The notes under the pieces: generated by a model
Seen by the model: only the letters and a program-made list of their open reading frames with translations
What the model was told of the DNA's origin: nothing
The model's database searches: none
Position numbers and translations under genes: made by a program
Shown here: piece by piece, positions 25,101-34,810 of the stretch
How the letters are laid out: each line of letters begins with the position of its first letter
How positions within the stretch are numbered: the stretch's first letter is position 1
Source of the DNA: Welwitschia mirabilis
Taxonomy: Eukaryota; Gnetophyta; Gnetopsida; Welwitschiales
Direction of reading: 5' to 3'
DNA length: 64,000 nucleotides
Assembly: GCA_051453625.1 (NCBI GenBank)
Contig: JBOZIK010000001.1
Location: 116,976,822 to 117,040,821 of the forward strand

Positions 25101-25440
25101 ATTCATGGATTATTGCAAGCATGAATTCTCATCTTGTAGCATCCATATCTATATCCTCCTAAGGGTTATGCTACATTTCTACTAAAGATGAGTCTGTGGT
25201 TAAATTATGAATAGAACTGGGACTTTTTCCTAGATGAGGAAAGGCTTAGTCATGCCTCCCTTAATTCTAGGAATTAGATGATGGATGTTCCAGAGCTGTT
25301 GTCTTAGTTATCTCTTGGGCTATCTCCTAAGTTATCTTTCACTAGACTAGAGATGAAGTTATCTCCTCTATGTGGTCTAGAAATAGAGTTGCCCCATATT
25401 AACTAGAACTACCTTAAAAAACATTTTCCTCAAATTAAAG
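22116..25440. other. AT-rich region without recognised gene
   Basis: About 3.3 kb in which no domain or long frame can be supported. From about 24.9 kb the minus strand has some coding-like stretches next to the LINE tail, but I cannot identify them. Confidence 0.5.
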
Positions 25441-26466
25441 GTTTTTTTTTTTTTTAATGGATCTTTTCTTAGGAGCTTCCTTGGTAGAGTCTGATGGAGG
25501 CATTACTTCAAAGAAGGAGAAGGGGCCTTTCTTGCCATGATCTCATTGGTAGCTTACCAATGTATCAGAATTAATCTAGAATATCTAAAAGAGTCTTCTT
25601 ATCGAAGGGCCTAAACAAATAAAAAAGGTAAATTCACCTACAACCCTAGGTCTAGGGCTTTGAGAAATATGAAGTGAATGCCTAAAAGCTTGGAGCAATA
25701 ACTAGACTAAAAGAAGTATCAGTCAACTAGTTTTGTTCCTAAGCTCCATATGGGCGATAATGCCTTTTGACTAATGTATCCATTAGGAAACTTAAGAATA
25801 CCATCATGGAAGAAACAAAGCACCTCACACTACCATAATCTTTCAAGAGGGATTCTTTCTCCAACTGTAGGAATTTCTAGATGTCTAGAGAGGGAGTCTT
25901 TAATTATTTCAATAGGAATTCTTCTATATGTTGTAAGTTGTCCTCTCTGAAATCTATAAAAAGGGGCAATATCAAGCCCTAGATATCTCATAAGATTATG
26001 CAAGAGGATTTTCCATTCCACAGCCTATACTTTGTTTTATAGCTTTGGAAAACCTTCAAAGAGATTAGGGTCAGATAGTTTCATAGTGAGTGTAGCTCCC
26101 ATTACAAGTATGATTTGAGAGTGATAGCATTTAATCCTCCTAGTAGTATTTAAAGGAAATGGCAAGGGGAAATTATTAAAAATCAAATCACTTTTTATTC
26201 TCCAAATCATCCAATAAGCCAAGTGAATCCCATCATTTAAGTAGGAAAGAGAAACATTACAGATTTGCTAGTATTTCTTCATTATTGCCATTAACTCTTT
26301 TCTCTAAGTGCATTAATGAAATAAGTAATGTGTAGTTTTAGAATATTATTGGCAAATAGGACAGGTTGTTTTTACTTAAAAACCCCTCTTATATAGTTAA
26401 TCTCTGGTAAATACTTCATAGTAATCCTTCAGCCAACAAAAAGATTTATTTTATTTTGGAATTTAA
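25441..26466 (-). mobile_element. LINE 3' part (minus strand), downstream of the B2 insertion
   Basis: The minus strand encodes 'CPIC' followed by 'THYLF', then 'MAYWMIWRIKSDLIFNN' (26177-26222). This is the reverse-transcriptase-associated zinc-binding domain found at the C terminus of plant LINE ORF2, where 'C-P-x-C ... E-x-x-x-H-L-F ... W-x-I-W-K-x-R-N-x-x-x-F' occurs. A run of 14 T at 25441-25454 on the plus strand would be its poly(A) tail. The upstream part of the same domain is on the far side of B2 at 34072-34330. Frameshifts and stops make it inactive. Confidence 0.6.
25723..26021 (-). pseudogene. Unrecognised coding-like frame
   Basis: One frame stays open for 63 codons ('MEWKILLHNLMRYLGLDI...' from 26021), passes a single stop after 'PLERLW', and continues for 36 more codons ('CEVLCFFHDGILKFPNGY...'). 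Composition is protein-like, with regular Trp, Arg, Pro and Gly, unlike the AT-driven frames around it. It lies between the LINE zinc-binding domain and the presumed poly(A). It may be more of the LINE or an unrelated captured fragment. I do not recognise the family. Confidence 0.4.
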
Positions 26467-27939
26467 TGTTAGATTATGTTTTACCAATTAATGTCAAACT
26501 AATGTTTTTTATGAAGCAAATTTTGTCTATCTTGTACAGAAAATATTAACCACTTGCAGTTAGATGCTGAAGCCAAGGATGCCATATTTTGATCACTAGA
26601 AATCTTTCAAGTTTACTTACCCTATTAAGGGCTTGATAAAACTTTCAAGGGGTCGACTGCATCTTGAGCATACTCTTAGAATTTAACTAAATTTAAAGGG
26701 ATCAACCAAATTTTAGAGGGGTCGACTAGACTTATGAACCTGAGAACTAGTATTTCTGAACTAATTATTAAGGGGTAGACTGAACCCATGAGGGATCAAT
26801 CAGACTTGTGAACCTAAAAACTAATACTCTTAAACTGATTGTCAAGGAATCGATAGGACCTAAGCATTGTGTACCTAATATCCCTGAGCTAATCATTAAG
26901 GGATCAAACAAACACCTAAGGGATCATTTGAACCTGATGTAGGAAATTGGAATGAATCCTAATTAGGATAAGAAAATGACCAGATAGATATGTGGCAACC
27001 AGATAAGGGGTTCACTAAACTCTGAGGAGCTAAATAGACATGGATCTGTAAGAATCTGGGGTAACTAAAAAGTTTACTTAGAAAACATTTTTAAGTCATG
27101 GCACTAGGAGGAGTCAACTGGACATTTGAGGGGTTGACCAACTAAAATGAAAATAAAATTTTATATCCATTATGTATTCATTTTATAACTATTTATAGCC
27201 ATTGGAAGCACATTTTTACTTGTAATAAACCCTAAAAGCTTTTCATTATAAATAACTAAGAGAGAAACCACTAGAAAGACTTTTTGACACTTTACTGAAG
27301 AACTAAATCTTGTGATTTCACTATAGCATTTTGGCATTGTACTCTTAACCAAAGACTATTCATCATTTATTGTATCAGTACATTCAAGATCAGATCTTAT
27401 ACTTCATTTTTATATCATCCATAAGAGAAGAGCTCCATTACAATCATTGTACTTAAGAATGAATGATATCAGTGCATCAAGGCATCTCTTCATCACTACC
27501 ACATATTATAAAAGGTTGAGACCTAGCTTATAAAAGTCCATTAAAAGGTTGATAATTAGCCTATAAAATTTAATTAAAAGGTTGAGGTTTAGCATGTAAA
27601 AATCCATTGAAAATGTTGAAACTTGGCACGCAAAAGTTCCTGTGTAAAGATTATAGATGAACCTGTACTACCTAGAAGAGTTAATGAAGATTCAGATTAG
27701 GCTTGGTGAAAAGATGATCATCAAGAGTGGAATAAGGGGTTTTTTAAACCACTATAAAACTCGTATGCATTTGATTGGTATTTTATGATTTTTATTAGTT
27801 TCATTAATCTAAATACTTTTAGTTTTTATTTTTATGCATGAGTTTGTTAGTGATCTATTTAAGCAAGTTTTTATTGTAAGTTTATTTGAATAATTTTTAG
27901 AATCTATTCGCTTTTCCTCTAGCTTTTTTGATTCTCATA
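26467..27939 (+). repeat. B2 5' LTR
   Basis: Begins TGTTAGATTATG. The 3' boundary, 'ctcata', was set by matching the 3' LTR end, which abuts the target duplication; the canonical CA end has become TA. U3 (about 26650-26940) has repeats of roughly 84 bp carrying 'ggggtcgactaga'-type motifs. A TATA box, 'tataaata', is at 27247. A 33-bp repeat ('aaaggttgagacctagc...') occurs four times from 27511, 27544, 27577 and 27611, downstream of the TATA box. Confidence 0.9.
27247..27254 (+). promoter_or_regulatory. B2 LTR TATA box
   Basis: 'tataaata' followed by 'actaagagagaaacca'. The same 'aatagccaagagagaga' context is seen after the small gap in the 3' LTR (32936 on). It would set the start of the full-length element RNA. 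Confidence 0.65.
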
Positions 27940-27941
27940 AT

Positions 27942-27953
27942 TGATATCAGAGA
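27942..27953 (+). promoter_or_regulatory. B2 primer-binding site
   Basis: 'tgatatcagaga' matches TGGTATCAGAGC at 10 of 12 bases, two bases after the LTR end: the initiator tRNA-Met priming site. Confidence 0.8.
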
Positions 27954-28005
27954 TAAATTAAGTCCATCTTTAGATTTTAATCTATTTAGAATCTAGAATT
28001 TAAAA

Positions 28006-28925
28006 ATGAGTCATCCCTTTGATAGTTTTTCTGTTAATCATCCACCTTTATTTGATAGGTTGAACTATGTGTATTGGAAAGACAGAATGAGAATTTTCCT
28101 TAGATCCGTAATCATAAATATTAAATATGTCATTTATAAAGGTTATACTATGCCTATATTAACAAAAATAGATGTAAATAGTAATACCACTTTAGTTCCC
28201 AAATCTTGAGACTAATAGATTACCATTAATAAAATCAAAGTCACAACAGATGCCCATGCTCTTAATGTAATATTTTATGTAGTTTGTGTAGATAAGTTTA
28301 AATGTATTGTAAATTGTAATCATGTTAAGGAATCTTGGGATATTCTTGAAATAGATCATAAAGGAACTTCCACTGTCAAGCAAGCCAAGCTACTAATGAT
28401 CATCTTTAGATTTGAAGATATTTACATGGATGAAGAGGAGATATTAAAGGAATTCTTTTCTAGACTTACAGACATCGTCAAATCCATAGAAAGTCTAGGA
28501 TAATGGTTGGATGAGTCAAAAGTGGTCAAAAAAGTACTAAGATCTATTCTAAAGAGATTTGAATTTAAGATTACAACAATCAAAAAAAGAAAAAACATCA
28601 ATGCAATGGCACTAGAAGAGTTTCAAAGTAATTTACAAAATTATGAACTAAAATTTACTAAAGATAAGAAGAAAAGTATTACCTTGAACTATGTGTAGGA
28701 AGGATATAGGTCTGAAAAGTCAGATCAAGAATTAGATAATGATAAAGTTGCTCTCCTAGCCAGAAGGTTTAAGAAATTATTGCATAAAAGGAAAAAGGAA
28801 GTTAAGCCAAGTAAAAGTACGAAAAAAAGACACCTAAAATACAGGAAGTAGTAAGACAAAGATAAATAAATCCAATTCTACTCTTGCATAGGATTTGGAC
28901 ATATGATGAATGAATGCCCAAATAC
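28006..28925 (+). pseudogene. gag: B2 copia gag
   Basis: Starts at 28006 with 'MSHPFDSFSVNHPPLFDRLN'. It follows the copia gag order: 'MRIFLRSV', 'DAHALNVIFYVVCVDKFK', 'ESWDILEI', 'DESKVVKKVLRSILKRFEF' and 'LEEFQSNLQNYELKFTKD'. The zinc knuckle at about 28877-28921 reads 'FYSCIGFGHMMNECPN'; the first Cys of C-x2-C-x4-H-x4-C is Phe. About half a dozen in-frame stops interrupt it. The start was chosen by the conserved opening shared with B1 and B3 and its position about 60 bp after the primer-binding site. Confidence 0.88.
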
Positions 28926-28959
28926 CAAAAGAGATAACAGAAAATCAAATAATTTTTCT

Positions 28960-29346
28960 TTTATTATAATATGGAATAATGAGAATGAGGATGATGATAG
29001 CATTTTAGATCAAGAATTAGATAGAGAAAAAATACTATCCTTCATGGCAATTGTGCCACTACCTTAGAACTTAGCTAATACATTAGAGCCTGATGATTTG
29101 GATATAATTTATAAAGAACAAAATGAACTAAAAGATATGTATCATGAACTATATGAGGAATACGAAAAGTTAGCAAAAAGAATAAATGATTTGAATAAAG
29201 TTGTAAAGACTCTCACTAAAGAGGAGGAGGAAATAGGAACAAAATACAAATTACTCTAATTCGATAACTCCAATCTCTTGTCACAGGTAAAGGATTTATC
29301 TTTTTTTATTAATAAATTTTCTAGCAGTTCTTCTAAATTAGAATAG
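28960..29346 (+). pseudogene. B2 gag C-terminal coiled-coil segment
   Basis: Continues the gag frame: an acidic stretch ('NENEDDDSILDQELD'), then 'LYEEYEKLAKRINDLNKVV', then 'DLSFFINKFSSSSSKLE'. Charged heptad-like spacing indicates a coiled coil. B1 and B3 have the same segment, so it is a family trait. It may help particle assembly; that role is inferred. Confidence 0.6.
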
Positions 29347-29663
29347 ACGATTGGAGTTCAGAAACTAGCTAGTAATAAATTAGGTATTCTTCATACCCCA
29401 AAAATCCATAGGATAAAAAAAGATAGATAAATAGGCAAAGTAAGTTTATTTCTAGAGTTACTTATCACTTTTATGAAAAAATTGGACATTCAAAACTTTT
29501 TTGCTCTACTTGAAAGTTAATGAAATTTTTAGATTTAGTGAATTCAATGTTATTTAAATTTGTTCCAAAAAGAATTATACCACATAAGTCTAATAAGACT
29601 AAGTGAGTAAGAGATAATAATATTAAAAGTTTATTAACTCATATATCTTTTAAACAATCAAAG

Positions 29664-30062
29664 GGAAGTAACTGATACTTAGATAATGGATGCTCAAAAC
29701 ACATGATGGGAGATAAATTAAATTTTTAACAGTTGAGTAATATTGATGGAGGATATGTTACCTTTGAAAATAATGGAAAAGTAAAAATAGAAGGTATCGA
29801 AAACATCGAAGGAGATAAGTTACTAAAAATTAATGATGTATTATATGTAAACAGTTTAAAGCATAATTTATTAAGTATTAGTCAATTATATAACAAAGAT
29901 CACAAACTAGTTTTTGAAAAATTAAAGTGTAAAATTTTGCATAAAAATCAAACATTGTTATTCTTATAGCAAAATAACTAGACAATGTTTATAGAATAGA
30001 TGCTCATGTAAATTTCTACAATAATCAATTCAATTATGTGAACTACAATATTGAAAAAGAAA
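29664..30062 (+). pseudogene. B2 protease start and pre-integrase segment
   Basis: 'YLDNGCSKHMMGD' near 29673 is the copia protease opening, normally 'Y-L-D-S-G-C-S-x-H-M-T-G-D'; the active-site DSG has become DNG. A 78-codon open frame (29733-29969) follows with 'DGGYVTFENNGKVKIEGIEN' and 'LYVNSLKHNLLSISQLY', the classic pre-integrase region. After about 30062 the match to pol stops. The integrase, reverse transcriptase and RNase H that should follow are missing. Confidence 0.85.
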
Positions 30063-30179
30063 ACAATGATTTAAATTTTATTAGAACTAAACATTTTCTA
30101 AAAGATACTATTATGAAATACCAATTTTATAACATTTTCTTGATCACAAAAATGAATCGGGGGTTAACTCACTATCCTC

Positions 30180-30561
30180 TAGCCAATTACAAGGTGGTCA
30201 ATTAAATTCATGATTTGGTCAATTAGATGTGGTCAGTCGATTAGCCTGAAAGCTCAGTTGCCTAAACCTCTTCCTGTACTATAGACTTGTGTCTTAATGG
30301 ATCAACTATAACTTTGACTAGTCGACCAGACCTAGCAGATTATAATGTGAAAGTATTATTAATACACTCGATTTCTTTCTTTAAATTGCCTTATTCAACC
30401 ACCTCTATAAAAATAATAGAAATCCAAATCATTTGCATTGTGTTTTAGACTCATTTCTCTTTAAGATCTAGAGTTTTTCCTTCTAGATCTAGAGTTTTAC
30501 TTTCAGATCCAATAATTTTTCATGGATTTTCTTACTTAAAAGCTCCTATAGAAAGGCTAAC
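30180..30561 (+). promoter_or_regulatory. Spacer before B2 ORF3 with U3-like motifs and TATA box
   Basis: Contains repeated 'ggtcaatt' and 'gtcgac' motifs of the kind clustered in the family's LTR. 'gtcgaccagacctagca' at 30321-30337 is almost the same as 'gtcaaccagacctaagca' at 32573-32590 in the 3' LTR. A TATA-like 'tataaaaata' follows at 30406, then about 145 bases of pyrimidine-rich leader with a 24-bp tandem pair around 'agatctagagtttt', then the ORF3 ATG at 30562. It reads like a stand-alone promoter for ORF3. Promoter function is inference. Confidence 0.5.
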
Positions 30562-31615
30562 ATGGCTGAAGATTATTCAAGAAAAAGAGTCAAGAAATCT
30601 ACAACTAGAGATGTCTCTTACTTCTATCAAGGAATGTCTAAGGAGTATGTGGGAAAGTTCTTAGAAAAGTTTGATAAGAAACATATCTATCAAGTGCATT
30701 CTACTACTACTTTAAAGCTTAAAGAGCTCAAGGAGGTAATCTAGCTCTTAAGAAATTAGGATCTTGGTTATTTTCATAGTATTATCATATCCATTTATTA
30801 CTCATATGTTTTACTATAATGTTTCTTATGATCATGATTCGAGAACTCTTGAAACCCTCATTTTGGAGAAGTAGTTGAGGATCACTGTAAATTTTATTTC
30901 TAATATTACTGATTTACCCAAAAAAGATTATGAAGAGTTTTGGCCTCTTTGTGACTCCATGGAAGATAATCTAGTAGTCATAAGGGATATTTGTGATAAG
31001 TCACATTCATAAAAACATATCATTTCCATTTCTTTGCTTACTCCCAAATACTATTTTCTTCATTTGGTATTTACTTATAAATTTTTATCTTTGGCATGTC
31101 ATTGTGATGAGGCCTCTAGAAATGGGACATATTTGACATATGTAGTAGAGACTAGGTATTCCTTTGATGCCTCTACCATCATACTAAAAAATATGGTCTC
31201 TTAATTAGAGTATTACAAGGCTAAGGCTTTATCTTATTCTGTGCTAATCACTATTATATGTTATCATTTTTGTGTGCCTTTTCATCTCAAGCTTGAAATC
31301 CTTTAACCTGTACATCCATTGGGTGTGTAACATTGTCCTGCATGCACATATTTATCCCTTCTAAGAATTCTTTAAAATCACCCTATCCTAAAAAAAGCCT
31401 CTCTTGATGAGACTCTTTCAAACCTAATATGGATTAACTCTAGTACTAAGCATATGAATAAAGCCCTTATTGCAGCTAGGTATGAAATTACTGATACTTC
31501 AATAGAAGCCACTAGCTTAATGCAAATAATAGGAGAAGAAGAGAAAAAAGATTTTAAAGATGAATATGAAGAGGAAGAAGAAGAGGAGGAGGAATCTGAT
31601 GACCTTTTCATATGA
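30562..31615 (+). pseudogene. B2 ORF3 (third ORF between pol and 3' LTR)
   Basis: Opens with 'MAEDYSRKRVKKSTTRD' and stays open for 60 codons, with 'LKLKELKEVI'. A one-base frame change between about 30744 and 30790 leads to 'MFYYNVSYDHDSRTLETLI', 'DLPKKDYEEFWPLCDSMEDN', 'PKYYFLHLVFTYKFLSLAC', 'LEYYKAKALSYSVLITII' and a strongly acidic tail, stopping at 31613-31615. B3 has the same protein (53360-54418), and C has a relative. The 'F-Y-x-N' segment followed by the 'LH-x-x-x-x-Y-K-F-L' segment resembles a domain that I recall being called 'putative plant transposon protein'; an HMM search would settle this. It is not gag or pol. Function unknown; four or more stops make this copy inactive. Confidence 0.7.
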
Positions 31616-32159
31616 CTATGTTTGTTCGTTGTTTTTGATTATGTGTTGTTTTCTTCTTTTTTATTGATTTCAAAATGGAGAGGATTAGTTGTATTTCTCT
31701 TATTCTTTCAGATGTAATTTACTCTTGATGAGCACGTTTACTTTGTACTTCTTAACTTAATTAAACAAAAATGCACTTGGTTTTTATGCTTTCAAATGAT
31801 GTTCCAATCTTTTTTAGTGTAATTCAAATATCTATATGAACTTAAATTTTCTAATATGTTGAATATTAAGGATTCATATGATGTTTATCTTATATTTGAA
31901 ATGAACTCTAAATTATTAAATAATCAAGGTGTTAAATATTATATGATCAAAATGGCACTTCTCGTAAATATTATTTTTTCTTAACTCTCCAAATGTACAC
32001 ATTAAATTATTTTTATTTTAGCATAAAATAATACTAATTAATTTGTTTCATTTAGTTTCAAAAGGCTTAATAGTTTTACAAAACTTAATAGACATTTTGT
32101 AAGAGGGAGTTTTCTCAATTTTAGTACTTTTACAACTAAGGAATGTTTGCCATCAATGT

Positions 32160-32170
32160 AAAAGGGGGGA
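32160..32170 (+). promoter_or_regulatory. B2 polypurine tract
   Basis: 'aaaagggggga' directly before the 3' LTR TG at 32172, the usual plus-strand DNA priming site. Confidence 0.85.
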
Positions 32171-32925
32171 TTGTTAGATTATGTTTTACCAATTAATGTT
32201 AAACTAATATTTTCTATGAAGCAAATTTTTTATAGTATGAAAAAAATATTAATTACTTGTAGTTCAAATGCTAAAGCAAGGAATGTTACATTCTGATCAC
32301 TAGAAACTTATCAAGTTCACTTACCCTCTTGAGGGGTTGACTGGACTTTCAAAGGGTCAATCATACATGGATCATACTCTCATAATTGAACTAAATTCAA
32401 AAGGGTCTACTGAATTTTAGAGGGGTCAACTAGACTTATGAATTTGAGAACTAGTATCTCTAAACCAATTATTAATGATTTGACTAGACCTATGAGCAGT
32501 TAACCAGACTTATGAACCTAAGAATCAGTACTCCTGAACTAATTATCAAGGAGTTGACTAGACCATTAAGGGGTCAACCAGACCTAAGCACTATGCATCT
32601 GATATCCCTAAGTTAATCATCAAGGAGTCAACTAGATACTTGATGGATTGATCAAACCTAATATAAGAAATTGGAATGAATCTTTATCAAGATGAGCAGG
32701 TAATCAAACAAATATGCAAGCTATTAAATAATGGATCGACTAGAGATGAAGTTATAAGAAATAGGAGCAACTGAAAAGTTCACTTAAGTGACCTATTTAA
32801 GTTATAGCACCAAGAGGGATTAACCAGATGTTTGAGGAGTCAACTAACTAGAATAGAAATGAAATTTATATCCATTATATATCCATTTTATAGCCATGTA
32901 AAGCCATTATAACTACATTTTTACT

Positions 32926-32935
32926 NNNNNNNNNN
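32926..32935. other. Assembly gap (10 N)
   Basis: Ten undetermined bases over the TATA region of the B2 3' LTR. Confidence 0.99.
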
Positions 32936-33183
32936 AATAGCCAAGAGAGAGATCACTAAAAAGACTTTTTGACACTTTACTAAAGGGCTGAATATTGTGA
33001 TTTTTAGTATAGCATTTTAGCATTGTACTTCTAACTGAGGATGATTCATCATTTATTATATCAGTACATTCAAGATCAGATCATGTACTTCATTATTGTA
33101 TCATCTATAGGAGAAGAGCTCCATTACAATCATTGTACCGAATAATGAGTGATATTAGTGCATTAAGACATTTCTTCATTACT

Positions 33184-33556
33184 NNNNNNNNNNNNNNNNN
33201 NNNNNNNNNNNNNNNNNNNNNNNNNNNNNNNNNNNNNNNNNNNNNNNNNNNNNNNNNNNNNNNNNNNNNNNNNNNNNNNNNNNNNNNNNNNNNNNNNNNN
33301 NNNNNNNNNNNNNNNNNNNNNNNNNNNNNNNNNNNNNNNNNNNNNNNNNNNNNNNNNNNNNNNNNNNNNNNNNNNNNNNNNNNNNNNNNNNNNNNNNNNN
33401 NNNNNNNNNNNNNNNNNNNNNNNNNNNNNNNNNNNNNNNNNNNNNNNNNNNNNNNNNNNNNNNNNNNNNNNNNNNNNNNNNNNNNNNNNNNNNNNNNNNN
33501 NNNNNNNNNNNNNNNNNNNNNNNNNNNNNNNNNNNNNNNNNNNNNNNNNNNNNNNN
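33184..33556. other. Assembly gap (373 N)
   Basis: Flanked on both sides by the same 65 bases (33119-33183 and 33560-33624), identical by eye. This suggests that overlapping contig ends were not merged. Confidence 0.99.
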
Positions 33557-34071
33557 GATCTCCATTACAATCATTGTACCGAATAATGAGTGATATTAGT
33601 GCATTAAGACATTTCTTCATTACTATTACACATTGTGAAAGGTTGAGACTTAGCCTATAAAATTTCTTGAAAGCCTAAGACTTAGTGTAAAAAAGTATAT
33701 TAAAAGGTTCAGACTTAGCTTGCAAAAGTATGTTAGAAAGGTTGATACTTAGCCTACAAAAGTCCATGTGTAAAGGTTACAAGTGAATTTGCAATACCTA
33801 GAAGAATTAATGAAGATCTGAATTAGGCTTGGTGATAAGCTGATTATCGAGAGTAGAGTAGAAAATTTCCCAAACCACTATAAAACTTAAGTGCATCTAA
33901 TTAGTAATTTATGCTTTTTATTAGTTTTATTATTTTGAATACTTTTAGCTTTTCTTTTTATGCATAAGTTTGTTAGTGATCTATTTTAAGCAAGTTTTTA
34001 TTATAAGTTTATTTGAATAATTTTTAGAACCTATTCATCCCATCCTATATGGTTTTGATCCCCATATTTAA

Positions 34072-34330
34072 CCCTTCCAATATTTTTTGTAGGAGTCACC
34101 TTTCCCATATTTTTTTAAAAGGATATGTTTAGAAGAGTCTGTATGATAAATTTTAATTCTAGTAGGTGTATTCAAGCTTTGCTGAGATTCTTCCTCAAGT
34201 AGAATTCTCCCTAATCAGTAGCATTAGAAGGAGATTTAATAATTCATTTCTTTCATATTTCTTCACTTTCAAGATTATCCTCTATCTATATTAGCTTTGA
34301 AAGACTTACAAATTCTTCATTATCATCTTT
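34072..34330 (-). mobile_element. LINE part upstream of the B2 insertion
   Basis: Read on the minus strand and continued across B2 at TTTAA, the frame passes through 'KINLFVG' and 'RITMKYLPEINYIRGVFK' into the 'CPIC' motif on the other side. That reconstructs the order of the LINE zinc-binding domain. Only continuity across the insertion supports it, because this half alone is too decayed to identify. Confidence 0.45.
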
Positions 34331-34810
34331 TACTATTACACATATTCATTGTTATTCTTCTACATACTCTCACATTCCATTTTCTATTATCTATTTCTCA
34401 TTTTTATCCATCTGAAGTGTATTATAAGGTGATGAATTATACATAAATAAATAATACAAGAGGTGGATAAAGAATAAAATATTATAATAATTGTATTGAA
34501 GACTAATGGAAAACACTATAATTTATTTAAAATTAATGAGTATTTCTTTCTTATGTTTTTATGTTTTTTTAACTTGATTTATGCATTTTTATCATTCTTT
34601 TCTTTTAGTTTAATTACACTTCTTATAGCATGTTGTAGACTTAGTGATAATTGGATTATTGTGCATTTAGTACATATTATAACATATTGTAATTTTTCAT
34701 TGTTTTTCACTCTAAGTCAAAGAAATTATATGTTTCCTTACTCTTCTTTATTATTTTCTTCATTCTTCTCATTTCTTCTATTATACTTTCTTATGCTTTA
34801 TCTTTCTTCC
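34331..34810. other. AT-rich flank between LINE and element C
   Basis: Contains a 105-codon open frame (34496-34810 and onward) that is almost entirely Phe, Leu, Ser and Ile. Its composition follows the T-rich DNA and it runs into the edge of element C, so I do not call it a gene. Confidence 0.5.

Larger units (their letters stand above)
26467..34066 (+). mobile_element. Full-length non-autonomous Ty1/copia element B2
   Basis: Both LTRs, a primer-binding site, a polypurine tract and a perfect five-base target duplication (TTTAA at 26462-26466 and 34067-34071) define the whole element. Internal order is gag, protease start and pre-integrase segment, a motif-rich spacer, ORF3, then the polypurine tract. 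Integrase, reverse transcriptase and RNase H are absent, so the element would need an autonomous relative such as B3 to move. It is inserted in opposite orientation within a LINE. Gaps in the 3' LTR inflate the apparent length. Confidence 0.92.
32172..34066 (+). repeat. B2 3' LTR (contains gaps)
   Basis: Begins TGTTAGATTATG like the 5' LTR and ends 'cccata' just before the TTTAA duplication. It repeats the 5' LTR features: 84-bp U3 units with 'ggggtcaac' motifs, the 'aatagccaagagaga' context and the 33-bp repeats after 33630. Two gaps interrupt it. Removing the larger gap and the 65-bp duplication flanking it gives about 1.45 kb, in line with 1.47 kb for the 5' LTR. Confidence 0.88.

Noticed and set aside
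31378-31611. Poly-Ser frame on the minus strand
   Set aside because: Mirror of the acidic tail of B2 ORF3.
33105-33660. Three open frames of 131 to 175 codons on both strands
   Set aside because: They run through 373 N. The identical ends come from the duplicated gap flanks.
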